This document shows positions 22,901 through 34,300 of a stretch of DNA of 64,000 nt, piece by piece (position 1 is the stretch's first letter; each line of letters opens with the position of its first letter). The DNA comes from Unio delphinus. Lineage: Eukaryota; Mollusca; Bivalvia; Unionida; Unionidae. A program made the position numbers and the translations under genes. The notes under the pieces were generated by a model that saw only the letters and a program-made list of their open reading frames with translations, was not told the DNA's origin and searched no databases. Location of the stretch: the NCBI GenBank assembly GCA_029339505.1, contig JAQISU010000003.1, forward strand, positions 17,243,001 to 17,307,000. The letters are read 5' to 3'.

Positions 22901-24100
22901 AGATGAAGTCTTTAAAATGCATTGGATAGTGTGATACAGTCATATCTAGATGAAGTCATTAAAATGCATTGGATAGTGTGATACAGTAGTATCTAGATGT
23001 AGTCTTTAAAATGCCATGGATAGTGTGATATGGTCATATCTAGATGAAGTCTTTAAAATGCATTGGATAGTGTGATACAGTAGTATCTAGATGAAGTCTT
23101 TAAAATGCCATGGATAGTGTGATATGGTCATATCTAGATGAAGTCTTTAAAATGCCTTGGATAGTGTGATACAGAAGTATCTAGATGAAGTCTTTCAAAT
23201 GCCATGGATAGTGTGATATGGTCATATCTAGATGAAGTCTTTAAAATGTATTGGATAGTGTGATACAGTCATATCTAGATGAAGTCATTAAAATACATTG
23301 GATAGTGTGATACAGAAGTATCTAGATGAAGTCTTTAAAATGCCATGGATAGTGTGATATGGTCATATCTAGATGAAGTCATTAAAATGCATTGGATAGT
23401 GTGATACAGTAGTATCTAGATGAAGTCTTTAAAATGCATTGGATAGTGTGATACAGTCATATCTAGATGAAGTCTTTAAAATCCATTGGATAGTGTGATA
23501 TGGTCATATCTAGATGAAGTCTTTAAAATGCATTGGATAGTGTGATACAGTAGTATCTAGATGAAGTCTTTAAAATGCATTGGATAGTGTGATATGGTCA
23601 TATCTAGATGTAGTCTTTAAAATGCATTGGATAGTGTGATACAGTCATATCTAGATGAAGTCTTTAAAATGCCTTGGATAGTGTGATATGGTCATATCTA
23701 GATGAAGTCTTTAAAATGCCTTGGATAGTGTGATATTGTCATATCTAGATGAAGTCTTTAAAATGCATTGGATAGTGTGATACAGTAATATCTAGATGAA
23801 GTCTTTAAAATGCCTTGGATAGTGTGATATGGTCATATCTAGATGAAGTCTTTAAAATGCATTGGATAGTGTGATACAGTAGTATCTAGATGAAGTCTTT
23901 AAAATGCCTTGGATAGTGTGATACAGTAGTATCTAGATAAAGTCTTTAAAATGCATTGTATAGTGTGATATGGTAATATCTAGACGAAGTCTTTAAAATG
24001 CATTGTATAGTGTGATATGGTCATATCTAGATGAAGTCTTTAAGATGCATTGGATAGTGTGATATGATCGTATCTAGACAAAGTCTTTAAAATGCCTTTG
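19955..24100. repeat. 47-bp minisatellite array (about 88 copies) with higher-order structure
   Basis: The unit is GATATGGTCATATCTAGATG, then AAGTCTTTAAAATGCATTGG, then ATAGTGT. Variant units replace GATATGGTCAT by GATACAGTAGT or GATACAGTCAT, CATTGG by CCTTGG or CCATGG, and GTCTTT by GTCATT. Variant types follow each other in recurring strings. A block around 21550-22070 recurs around 22913-23433 at an offset of exactly 29 units (1363 bp), including the rare TTTCAAATGCC, AAAATGTATTGG and AAAATACATTGG markers. Confidence 0.95.
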
Positions 24101-24765
24101 ATAGTGTGATATGCATTGGGTAGTGTGATATGCATTGTATAGTGTGATATGCATTGGGTGGTGTGATATGCATTGGATATTGTGATATGTATTGGGTAGT
24201 GTGATAGTGTGATATGCATTGGATAGTGTGATATGCATTAGATAGTGTGATATGCATTGGGTAGTGTGATAGTGTGATATGCATTGGGTAATGTGATATG
24301 CATTGTATAGTGTGATATGCATTGGGTAGTGTGATATGCATTGTATAGTGTGATATGCATTGGATTGTGTGATATGCATTTGGTAGTGTGATAGTGTGAT
24401 ATGCATTGGGTAATGTGATATGCATTGGATAGTGTGATATGCATTGGGTAGTGTGATAGTGTGATATGCATTGGGTAGTGTGATAGTGTGGTATGCATTG
24501 GATAGTGTGATATGCATTTTATAGTGTGATATACATTGTATAGTGTGATATGTAGTGTATAGTGTGATAGTGTGATATGCATTGGGTAATGTGATATGCA
24601 TTGTATAGTGTGATATGCATTGGGTTGTGTGATAGTGTGATATGCATTGATTAATGTGATATGCATTGGATAGTGTGATATGCATTGGATAGTGTGATAT
24701 GCATTGGGTAGTGTGATAGTGTGATATGCATTGTATAGTGTGATATGCATTGTATAGTGTGACAT
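24101..24765. repeat. Derived short-unit array adjoining the 47-bp array
   Basis: Units of about 18-20 bp, TAGTGTGATATGCATTGGG/A, sometimes with an extra TAGTGTGA. The unit equals the 47-bp unit with the GTCATATCTAGATGAAGTC-to-AAAA part removed, so this is a secondary expansion at the array edge. At the far end the longer unit sequence (GACATGGTCATATTTA) returns. Reverse-strand ORFs of up to 241 codons (24074-24799) are products of this repeat. Confidence 0.92.
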
Positions 24766-24984
24766 GGTCATATTTAAATGCTCCCTTTACTACTATCAAT
24801 AGTTCAGTCAGGCATGTGGGTTAAGTTGAGAAGGTGATGCAAGTTCATCAGAGTTAATTTTGCACTCACCAGTACACTGTTGTTTGAACTTCCCCAAAGA
24901 TCCTGATGAATTTTCTCAGTATTGGAAACAATCTTTTTGTATCAGTATTGCTGTGATGTCAAACATGCAGCAGTCACACTAGTT

Positions 24985-25137
24985 CAAATGTTTTGTTACT
25001 TTTGTGATTCATGCATAGTTCAAATGTTTTGTTACTTTTGTGATTCATGCATAGTTCAAATGTTTTGTTACTTTTGTGGTTCATGCATAGTTCAAATGTT
25101 TTGTTACTTTTGTGATTCATGCATAGTTCAAATGTTG
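24985..25137. repeat. 36-bp tandem repeat, about 4 copies
   Basis: TTCAAATGTTTTGTTACTTT followed by TGTGATTCATGCATAG. The period is 12 codons, giving an artefactual ORF. Confidence 0.9.
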
Positions 25138-25344
25138 GGTGTTGTTTCCTATGCTAACAGATGGTTGTAATTCCAGAATGACTAATGTCAATGTAAAGAA
25201 TAAAATGTATCCCCCTTGTAGCTGCACTTCATAAAGTCAAACTCCATCACCAGGACTTCTAAAACTGAAATTTGCTGGTCTTTCACCGATTGTTTATCAT
25301 TCCCAGAATCACAGCTGCTAATCTTTATTTGGCCTTAAAAAAAA

Positions 25345-25605
25345 AGCAACCACTGGAATAATATTTGGAATAATATCAGATTTGGAATAATATCTGGAAT
25401 AATATCAGATTGGACATAATATTTGGAATAATATCAGATTGGACATAATATTTGGAATAATATCAGATTTTGAATAATATTTGGAATAATATCAGATTTG
25501 GAATAATATTGGAATAATATCAGATTGGACATAATATTTGGAATAATATCAGATTTGGAATAATATTTGGAATAATATTTGGAATAATATCAGATATGAA
25601 ATAAA
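25345..25605. repeat. AT-rich minisatellite, about 28-bp unit
   Basis: Built from TTTGGAATAATATCAGATT and GGACATAATA blocks, around 9 copies with block shuffling. Confidence 0.88.
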
Positions 25606-26164
25606 CTTTGAAGCTGATCACTAATCTTTAATAAATATGGCTTAAAGATTATCACACAATGCATTATAGAATAATTGCCTTTGATTCTTGCTGATGACAA
25701 AGCAACTAATCTTATATAATATGGCTTCAACATTATTTTACAAGGTGACAAAGAATAAAAACTTTCTCTTCTTCGGTATGCACTTCTGTGATTGACCAAA
25801 ATGAAGAAATTGGGTTGTGCTACTTTGTGTACTGGATTCTCTCACAAAGGAATGGAACATCAGTGTCACTATTGTCAGCTCAACTTTGTAATTTGTGCAA
25901 GGATGTTGGTCTGATCAACTTACATTTTAACTCATTAAACCTGTGTGCTACATTTATATTTTACTTTAAATCCAAGCTCTGTAACATCCAACAGTATTTA
26001 CAATACACCAAAATGTGACAGATGTTATTATACAGTGATACCAGATAATGTTGAATTTCTACTTGCAGGACAGTAGGAAAAACATCTAATTTTTGAGACT
26101 TGATTTTCTTTAGGCCAAAGATTATTAGTTTTGTAACTGTAGTTTGTGTTTGGTTTTTTTACAG

Positions 26165-26336
26165 TTTGATCTGAGATCTAAAGCAGACCAGTCAAAACTG
26201 GACATAGCTAGTAAACAGTGTCTTTTATTTATACACCTAGACATCTGGTTTAATGAAAATCTCTCAGAAGCAGATGCATTCAGCCCCAAAGTGAAGTTTT
26301 CCATGAGCATTACAAATCATTATTTACTCGTTACAA
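26165..26336 (+). CDS. Candidate coding exon B of an unidentified host gene
   Basis: A 172-nt segment is bounded by an acceptor with a T-rich tract (TGGTTTTTTTACAG) and a strong donor (GTATGT at 26337). It is open from its first base for 57 codons: FDLRSKADQSKLDIASKQCL, then LFIHLDIWFNENLSEADAFS, then PKVKFSMSITNHYLLVT, ending in phase 1. The start phase fits candidate exon A, about 7 kb upstream across the 47-bp array. The peptide has normal amino-acid balance and no repeat character. No domain was recognised. Confidence 0.55.
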
Positions 26337-26704
26337 GTATGTATCATTGTGTTAGGAAATCTCTCTCTTTTTATTTTACATAAAATAACTGAAATTCAGA
26401 ATTTCCAAAGCACTAAGAAATATTGTTAATCTATTTACATTATGTGTTATACAGTCCATAGTGTGAAATTACTAAAACATGAAAAGCATACATATACAAG
26501 TAATTTAAAAATAATATAATTATGACTTGAAATATTTCCCATCAAAATCTGACTTAATCCCTTTGGAAACTGTGAGAGCCATTGGTTCCACATTCATGAA
26601 TCCTATATTCAACACTGCCACTGGGTCAATTAACTAGGTGGGGTCAATGTGTCAGTCTGATGGACACTTTAAAGTATTCAAAGTTTGATTCTTTTTTTAG
26701 TAAG

Positions 26705-26976
26705 TATTTATCCAGTTGATTTCAAATCTGTACTTCCTCTTTTCCTTTTGTCTCCAAGTTGATCTCTTTGGATGGGTCTTAAATCTGTACTTCCCCTTTT
26801 CCTTTTAATGCTTTTGTCTCCAAGTTTATCTCTTTGGATGGGTCTTAAATCTGGACTTCCCCTTTTCCTTTTAATGCTTTTGTCTCCAAGTTTGTCTCTT
26901 TGGATGGGTCTTAAATCTGTACTTCCCCTTTTCCTTTTAATGTTTTTGTCTCCAAGTTTGTCTCTTTGGATGGGTC
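26705..26976. repeat. 66-bp tandem repeat, about 4 copies
   Basis: The unit begins TTGGATGGGTCTTAAATCTG and contains CCCCTTTTCCTTTTAATGC. The period is 22 codons, creating a repetitive ORF (26772-27026) that is not a gene. Confidence 0.9.
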
Positions 26977-26989
26977 TGTGGGATCAAGA

Positions 26990-27255
26990 AATTAGGACAC
27001 TGTTTGATTGGTCTTTCAGTGGTTAGTGTGCCAGATGCACAATTGAAAGGGTGTGGGTTCAAATCCTATCAGTGGATCAGCCAAGCGTCAGCTAATGTTT
27101 TGCCTTGGTACAAAATAACTTGTTGCTATGCTGCAAAACTCAAATAGATAGATCACTGTTGCTCATGTTGCTTCCAGGATGGGATCAATGGATGCAAAGA
27201 GACAGGATGCTTTTTAATGTGTTTATTTAAATAAAGTCTCAATCAAATCAATGCT
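26990..27255 (+). mobile_element. tRNA-derived SINE-like element
   Basis: TTCAGTGGTTAGTGTGCC resembles a tRNA A box and GGGTTCAAATCC (about 27055) a B box at the expected spacing. The unrelated body ends near an AATAAAGTCTCAATCAAATC-type tail. Not obviously the same family as the others. Confidence 0.5.
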
Positions 27256-27439
27256 TTGGAATGTAAAACCAATTTTTATTCCCATTCTCGCAATTCCATT
27301 CCTGCCCTTGAGTCAATTCAGTGCATATTTAAAATATGGCATAACTTTAAAAAAAAATTAATTTGTACATAAGGAATGTCAAGTCCCAAGCTGGAAGCCA
27401 ATGGGATTATGCCATATATGGATTCACATCTTGTTCTTG

Positions 27440-27675
27440 TTGTAGGGTTTGATGCCATTTTTCAGGACAATATGGGCTATACATAGCAGCTAGTATCAAT
27501 GGTGGAGGAAGAACCCGGGAAAACCCAGGAAAGAACTACCGACCCATGAGAAGCTACTGGCAAGCTTTCTCACATACCCATAATGGCCAAACACAAGACT
27601 GGAACCCACACAGAGATGAGATGGCAATGATCTGTAACAGTCAGCTTGTTAGATAACTTGACCACTTGCCCCTTT
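27440..27675 (-). mobile_element. SINE family 1, nearly full-length copy
   Basis: On the - strand the tail GGCATCAAACCCTACAACAA lies at the low-coordinate end. The AGCTTGCCAGTAGCTTCTCA segment and the promoter region lie toward 27660. It is more diverged than the 9772 copy. A short imperfect flanking repeat (CTTGTTCTTG / CTTGTCTTG) may be the target duplication. Confidence 0.78.
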
Positions 27676-27682
27676 TTCACAG

Positions 27683-27811
27683 CTTGTCTTGCAGACATTT
27701 GATGTGCTTCTTAAAACAGATTATTTGTTTTTAAATAAAAAATATCCATTTCATAGAAATCTTTCAGAAAAAAATATGCATCCATTTTTATTATCCTGTT
27801 TCAAAGAGCAG
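27683..27811 (+). CDS. Weak candidate exon E of the same hypothetical gene
   Basis: An acceptor (CCTTTTTCACAG, or TCTTGCAG 12 bases later) and a donor (GAGCAG/GTGATG) bound a segment open in phase 0 to phase 0. It contains TFDVLLKTDYLFLNKKYPFH and MHPFLLSCFKEQ. It is AT-rich and lies at the edge of a SINE, so it could be chance. Exon B ends in phase 1 and does not join directly, so another exon would be needed between them. It is compatible with exon D downstream. Confidence 0.22.
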
Positions 27812-27949
27812 GTGATGATTACTAATTCTGTGCATATGCATGCATCTCACTGTCCATTCATATTTTGTGTAAAGCTAACCTTTTGTACAATACATTGTAC
27901 ATCTATCAAAATCAGGTGCACTGTCATTGCATTCTTTGGAAGGTGAATT

Positions 27950-29990
27950 TTTTTCACACCTGAAATGAGTTGTTGTGACCTATACATGATTTATTTATAC
28001 TAAATAATAACTTCTAGATGTATCATTTTTAGAAGACTACATTCCATTAAGTTATTCAGATATCTTTCATTGCAATGGCAATTCCCTCATGTTGATGTTC
28101 AATATTCGTTTAAACTTCACTTAGGAATCTTTCTTTACCAATAGTGTTAAGAAAGATAATGGAAAAATGTAAGCAATTTTAGATTCTCATAAAAATGCAT
28201 ATTTATTTGGCAGTTTACTCTAAAAAGCACAGATTAAAGCAGCTACTTGACTGTTTCATGCATTAAACCATACCATTTCATATTTAGACAGATGTTGTGA
28301 ATATCTAATCCCCCTGCCCATTCCCTACCGGTAGATTTCTCGAAAGCATTATCACTGTGCTCCCTAAGGCTTAAATATTGATACAGACTATAGTTTGCCT
28401 GCCTGAAAGATTTCCGTGTGAAAAGTTCACATGTGATCAATATACAGAGGGAACAACAAAAGTGTGGACGAAAACATGTGCCCCCTTCTCTGTGTTATTT
28501 TACATGGGCACATAGTTCAGATTTCGTAATAGATTTATATTTGTGGGTGCTTGATCAATCCATTAAGGATAAAGGCTAACTAACTCAAAGAACAGTTTGC
28601 CAGGTAGGTTTCGAAGCAAGTGACATGTGATTTATTAAATTTATGAATGGATTGCAGTCGAAATTTGATAGCTTTCTTGTTGGTATTTAAGTTTCATGCT
28701 TGTTGAAAATGAGAACGTAGAAGGAACATCATGTAATAAGACTAGGATGTGTGTGGCAAACATATCACACACAAGACAACAATGTGTATACAGGTTAACG
28801 GTCTCGGAGAAGTACATAACAAAACTACAGACAGATCCAAGTTGTTTCGAACATGTACAATACATATATGCGAGTCCATATTACCATAGGCATGGGTAGA
28901 ATTTTAATCAATTGCGTTTCAGCGGGAAATACGGTCATTTTTCTCTCTCACTATTTGAAAGTATTGCTATTTCCAGGTATTGTAAGTAACACCTATCAAA
29001 ACTGTTTACTCTCGATTAGACAAAGTTTGAAGGAACAGTGAAATCCCTTGAGAGTCTTTAAATGTTTTCATGATCATTAGTGTATTACAGTACTTACTCA
29101 ATCGAAAGTCCTTCAAGGCTTTATTGGGAGTTCAGAAGAATAACATTTGATTAAACAATTTACCATACATTTACACATTTCTAGGACATGCATTTGGTAT
29201 TAATAATCTCAATTGAAAAAGCTTATGATTGCTATACAGTGTGTCTTTCATTAATTTGTTGAAAATACATAAATATTTCATGCATGATATACCCAATAAG
29301 AATGATTTAGTTTTTACAAACGGTGCATATTAACAGGTTCATTCTAGATGGCTATATAAGGTCACCTTATTAACTGTTCTTTTGGCTCAGTTCTGTGGGA
29401 AAAACAACTTAATCTTTTCTCCATTAATAACACCCACCTTTCAAATCATTGGATGTTTCTTATTTAGAGTACTATTATCAAATTTTGTGTTTTTTCGGTT
29501 AATTTAAATATTGAAAAATAGCGTCAATAAATTATTTTTGTGTGTAGTTTGCAATCTGCTCATGAAAAATATCCATATCTCAGTAAATGTAATGACCCCA
29601 TTTTTTAAAATAGTTTTCCCCCAGGAATATACATGTATGTCATGTCAAACAACAGCCCATCTCAGCCATAGCATGCTACCTAACCCACCCTTCACTGTAG
29701 GGGGAATCAGGAAACAAAATGATGCATTTTGTACAAGTTTTGACTTAACAGAATTTTTGTGTTAATTAATAAACTTTATTAACTGAACATTTTTTTTAAT
29801 ACATCTTTAATTACATTTCATGTGAGTAAACTCCCCTGCATTTGTAATCCAATTACAAATTAGGCTTTTTAGAAATGAGCTGAGCTAGGTTAATTACTAA
29901 TACAAGGCATCCAGAAATGTTTCTTATAGTCTAAGAAACAATATTTTCATAATTTTATTGAGTTTTCTTTTGTTGCTATGACTTGAAAGT
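27950..29990. other. Unannotated single-copy-looking region
   Basis: About 2 kb without tandem repeats or recognisable transposon ends. ORFs of 62-84 codons (28696-28899, 29511-29765) have ordinary composition but no family signature and no clean splice pair. It could hold non-coding or lineage-specific exons; nothing firmer can be said. Confidence 0.3.
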
Positions 29991-29995
29991 ATAAT

Positions 29996-30478
29996 AAAAT
30001 GTAGTGATAAATGTGGACCCTGGTACAATATCAAAATATGTAGTGGTAAATGTGGACCCTGATTGGATATCAAAATATGTAGTTGTAAATGTGAACCCAG
30101 ATTGGATATCATAATATGTAGTGGTAAATGTGGACCATGATTGGATATCATAATATGTAGTTGTAAATGTGGACCCTGATTGGGTATCAAAATATGTAGT
30201 GGTATATGTGGACCCTGATTGGATATCAAAATATGTAGTGGTAAATGAGGACCATGATTGGATATCATAATATGTAGTGGTAAATGTGGACCATGATTGG
30301 ATATCAAAATATGTAGTGGTAAATGTGGACCATGATTGGATATCAAAATATGTTATAGTAAATGTGGACCATGTTTGGATATCAAAATATGTTGCAGTAA
30401 GTGTGGACCCTGATTGGATATCTCAATTTGTAGTGATAAATGTAGACCTAGATTGGATATCAAAATATGCAGTGGTGA
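29996..30478. repeat. 39-bp minisatellite, about 12 copies
   Basis: TGGATATCAAAATATGTAGT followed by GGTAAATGTGGACCCTGAT. The period is 13 codons, so both strands show long artefactual ORFs (29924-30346, 30277-30585). Confidence 0.92.
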
Positions 30479-31061
30479 ATGCTTTTTATACTTATTGTCA
30501 TCTTGATATAAAATTCAGGAAAAACAGTTTTGTCAGGAAGTTTCCATGCTGTTTTATGCATAATCAAGTCAAACATAAGACCTGATTTTCTTCTGAGATA
30601 TACTGTGCAAGTTGTGTCAACTGTTTTGGTAAACAGTATCAGTTTATGCAGAAGGGTACTCCGTCAGTTAGAAAGACTGAAGTAACATTAATAGATTGAA
30701 AGAAGTGAAACATTTTGAATTAAGTATATAACAAAGTTATGCATGAGTTAAGATAAACTGGAAAAATAGCTTAATATTTTGTTAAGATATATGTTGCTAT
30801 TTTTGGAAATACATGTATGTTTTGAACTTACCATAATGATAAAAATGTACAAACAGCATTGATGGTGAGAACTTCTTGCTTTAGTTAAGGGAATATGATT
30901 ATCATTATGCCCAGTAATGTTATAATTGATGTTTTGTTGTGTTTCTTAGGCATTACTGAATTTTCTTTAATGAGTGCATAGTTTTAAACCTTGTGTATCC
31001 TCATTTGCCAGGCATTTGTTGACCAGGGTGCTTTATAAATACGTCCTGTGTTTTTTTCTAG

Positions 31062-31125
31062 CATGAAAGTCACAGTCAGGCACGGAGTCTAAAAATTACG
31101 GACCATGACTTTCATTATAATGCAG
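31062..31125 (+). CDS. Candidate coding exon D of an unidentified host gene
   Basis: Acceptor GTTTTTTTCTAG and donor CAG/GTAGAA bound 64 nt. Only phase 0 is open: HESHSQARSLKITDHDFHYN plus A, ending in phase 1. This matches the phase needed by candidate exon C. A perfect 10-bp inverted repeat (ATGAAAGTCA, 31063-31072 and 31106-31115) spans most of it, which may be coincidence or an alternative explanation for the sequence. Confidence 0.4.
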
Positions 31126-31264
31126 GTAGAACATTCAACATTTCGGTTGTTTAACTATTGTACAGCATTTCAATGATGTAGGTTTACTCCAAATATTAGA
31201 GCTGATTGTTATCACGTTATTGTAGTCCTTTGTTATCAAGCTAGTGTAGTCTTTTGTTATCAAG

Positions 31265-32840
31265 TTAGTGTTATCAAGAACTGATGTTATTAATACCTCT
31301 CTCTCTCATCGGGGAAATTCCCATAATTTTTCAAAACTGCTATTGTAAAGCCTCTGCTGAAGAAACCAACACTTGGCCATAACGATTTAGAGAACTACTG
31401 CCCAGTTTATAATCTCCTATTCATATAAAAAATCTTAGAAAAAGTTGTTCTAACCCAACTTGTATCTCATTTGAATTCAAACATTCTCTCTGCTTTGATA
31501 GCAGAAAGATTAAAGTCCTCACCCTCCTGGATTTATCTGCAACATTTAACACAATAGATCATGATATATTACTTCACCATCTCCAGCATGTATTTGGCAT
31601 TCAGAATATAATCTTACAGTGGTTCAAGTCCTGCTTAGTGAACAGGACACAAATTATATATGCAAATGGAATACATTCCATCCCAGTTGACATATGTTGT
31701 GGTGTTCCACAGGGATCTGTTCTTGGACCTGTTCTCTTCATTCTGTACACTCAGCCGCGCTCAAGTGTCATAGATCATCACCCAGTGTCTCACCAATTGT
31801 ACGCTGATGACACCTAATATACAAGTCTAGCCACCCAACTGAAGTTGATGCTACCATCCATGGAGTAGAGGTGCATTTCTGATGTGAAATCATGGATGAC
31901 ATGTAACAAGCTGCAGATGAATGATGATAAAACTGAGGCTATTCTGATCACAACACAAAGACTTTCTCATTCACATCTTTTACCTCAGACAAGAAATATC
32001 AGCAACACTAACAATAAATTCTCACAGTCAGTGCGAAACCTAGGTGTTACTCTAGACAGTACTCTCACATTGCTCCAACATGTCATGAACATATGCAAGG
32101 CTGCATATCTTGAACTGAGATGCATCAGCTCCATTTGCAAATATCTTTCAGTTGATGCCACTAAAACACTTGTGTGTTCATTAGTACTTTCAAGACTGGA
32201 CTATTGTAACTCAATTCTGACTGGTTCATCACAATATTTACTCCAGAAACTTCAAAAAATTCAATACACAGCAGCTCGGATCATCTTTAGAGTACCTCGA
32301 TCAGAGCACACCTCACCACTGCTCTGTACCCTACACTGGCTATCCATTAGATCCAGAATCAAACACAAAATGTGTTCTCTGTGCTATGTTTCTCTGACAG
32401 ACTCCAGTCCAACATACCTATTCGGCCTCACCCATGTGTATACACCAGCAAGATACTTACGCTCCTCTTCTGACAAACTAATGTCAAGGAACAAATGTAC
32501 ACCACTTCCAAAAATCTTCTCTCCACTAGACCTACCAGAACAATTTGCAAATTTCTTCGATGACAAAGTACAAACCATTAGAGATTCGCTTGACAGCACA
32601 ATTTCAACTGATTCGTCACCATACAGTTATGATGCAGAATGTCAGCGACAACAATTAGGAGCATTTGAACCTGTTTCTATTGATTTAGTATGGACAATCG
32701 TGATGAAAAGTGCACCAAAGTCTTGTGAACTTGATCTGATTCCGACATCACTGCTGCTTGAGTGCTTAGACCCAATATTGCCTGCACTAACTGATGTTAT
32801 TAATATCTCTCACTCATCAGGGGAATTCCATGACAAAATA
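31265..32840 (+). mobile_element. LINE copy with permuted segment order (same family as 12835-14588)
   Basis: Starts in the pre-RT linker (DVINTSLS-like, about 31268). It then passes through the RT N-terminus (AIVKPLLKKPTLGHNDLENY, about 31345) with frameshifts, LDLSATFNTIDHD, CCGVPQGSVLGPVLFI (about 31690-31740) and LYADDT (about 31797). The frame from 31884 is open through the RT thumb (SWMTCNKLQMNDDKTEAIL) to THVYTPARYL. It then continues without a stop into linker sequence that normally lies before the RT (TPLPKIFSPLDLPEQFANFF ... ECLDPILPALTDVINISHSS), ending at 32840-32927. The end repeats the sequence found at the start, so the copy is circularly permuted or a fused pair of fragments. 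Confidence 0.8.
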
Positions 32841-32927
32841 ATCAAAACAATTTATTACTTTTGTTTTCGTATTTGTCACAAACTTATTTTGAATATTAGA
32901 AATAGAATTCTAATCATGATCCTTTAA
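31884..32927 (+). pseudogene. Rearranged LINE ORF2 fragment (RT thumb fused to pre-RT linker)
   Basis: A 347-codon open frame. Residues 1 to about 195 are the RT C-terminal half (NLGVTLDSTLTLLQHVMNIC, LVLSRLDYCNSILTG, IIFRVPRSEHTSPLLCTLHW). From KLMSRNKCTPLPKIFSPLD to about residue 325 it is the endonuclease-RT linker. The last 20 residues are flanking sequence. The RT catalytic YADD-containing part lies just upstream but out of frame. It is the longest non-LTR coding frame in the window but cannot encode a working RT. Confidence 0.8.
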
Positions 32928-32940
32928 TTGTATATTGTAC

Positions 32941-34054
32941 TCATGTTTATCTACACAAAAGGGATGTTGTGAGAGATATTTAGTCCAAATCTCAATTTTT
33001 GGAATACATTTTGGATTAAGAAAGAAAAATGTAAAGTTTGGTGTATGTTAATGTGTTAACGACACACACATTTATCTCATAGTCTAGTTGGTCCTAACGA
33101 CAAGTATGCTTTTGTAAGACTGCCAATTGTCCTTAATTTTTCAGAAGAGCAGTTGTTTTAAATTTTGTTTGCTGTTTCTCAAGTTCTATTAATATTTTCT
33201 CATTGGTTGGCTCTAGTTCTATTAATATTTTCTCATTGGTTGGCTCTAGTTCTATTCATATTTTCTCATTGGTTGGCTCTAGTTCTATTAATATTTTCTC
33301 ATTGGTTGGCTCTAGTTTTTATATTAATATTTTCTCATTGGTTGAGTCAGTGTGTTTTATGTTTATTGACCATGCATTGGCATTCCACTCAGAGTTTAAA
33401 TAATTATGTCAATAGTATAGCATGTAAATTGTAGGCTGCAGTGTCCTATTTGTTATGACTAATGGCAGAATAATGTCTTTTACATGGTGTCAGCTACATG
33501 TATAGTGTAAACTTAATCAACTTATTTTTATTGCACAACTTGTTAGCAAATTCATTTACAGAACAATAAATATTTTGCGGGTGGCTGCAGTTTTCTTTTG
33601 AGCAATAATGTTTTATTGTCTTTTTTCTCAGGATAATTTTAGAAACAAATTTATTTTAATATTTAGGATATTTTACTGTGTTATTTTCCTATAAATCAGA
33701 GCTGTAGTAATTTTTTTTCCAGCTATTGACAGTTGAAATGTTTCTTTAAAATAATGTCATACTCCTGTGTCAGAACATTAAATTGTTGGTTCCTAAAATA
33801 ACTGGGTTACCTTGGTAGGTATCATGGTATGTTTATAAATACCATAGTAGACCATGGTACATGTATCAAGTTGTTCATGGTATTCTATCAGTGGAATTTG
33901 CTTGGATCTATATAAATTAGGCTTTAGTAGTTATTGATCAGTTATCTAGTTAAAATCACAAGTTATATACATGTAAATGTAATTCATGTACCGGTAATTG
34001 TAGAATGCTTCATTGACAATTATTAGATTTATCAAGTGAGCTTCTTTAAATAAA

Positions 34055-34096
<42 letters not shown>

Positions 34097-34300
34097 TTGC
34101 TTTACTGTTACATGGAAATATAATGCCATATTTTCTTTATGCTTTAGTACACTGTTTTCAGATTCCAAAATCATTTTAAGCCCTGCTTGTTATATCACCA
34201 AAAAACCTCACTGGAAAGTATTTTTATCCATTTTCTCTTGCTTGTCCATCTGTCTATTAAGTTATTGATACTCATTCTAAATTACATGGAGGATTGCCAT
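32941..34300. other. Region with a 33-bp array and (ATT)n, otherwise unannotated
   Basis: 33183-33345 holds five copies of a 33-bp unit (TCTATTAATATTTTCTCATT plus GGTTGGCTCTAGT). 34056-34095 is (ATT)n preceded by TAAATAAAG, resembling a retroposon 3' tail. No gene found. Confidence 0.6.
33183..33345. repeat. 33-bp tandem repeat, about 5 copies
   Basis: TCTATTAATATTTTCTCATT followed by GGTTGGCTCTAGT. The in-frame period produces short repetitive ORFs. Confidence 0.92.

Noticed and set aside
24074..24799. 241-codon minus-strand ORF rich in MHITLSNAYHTIQCIS-like repeats
   Set aside because: Product of the about 19-bp short-unit array; three overlapping frames give the same kind of peptide.
29622..29765. 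Possible exon after a TTTTCCCCCAG acceptor
   Set aside because: No suitable donor follows before stops in the phases that would fit the neighbouring candidate exons.
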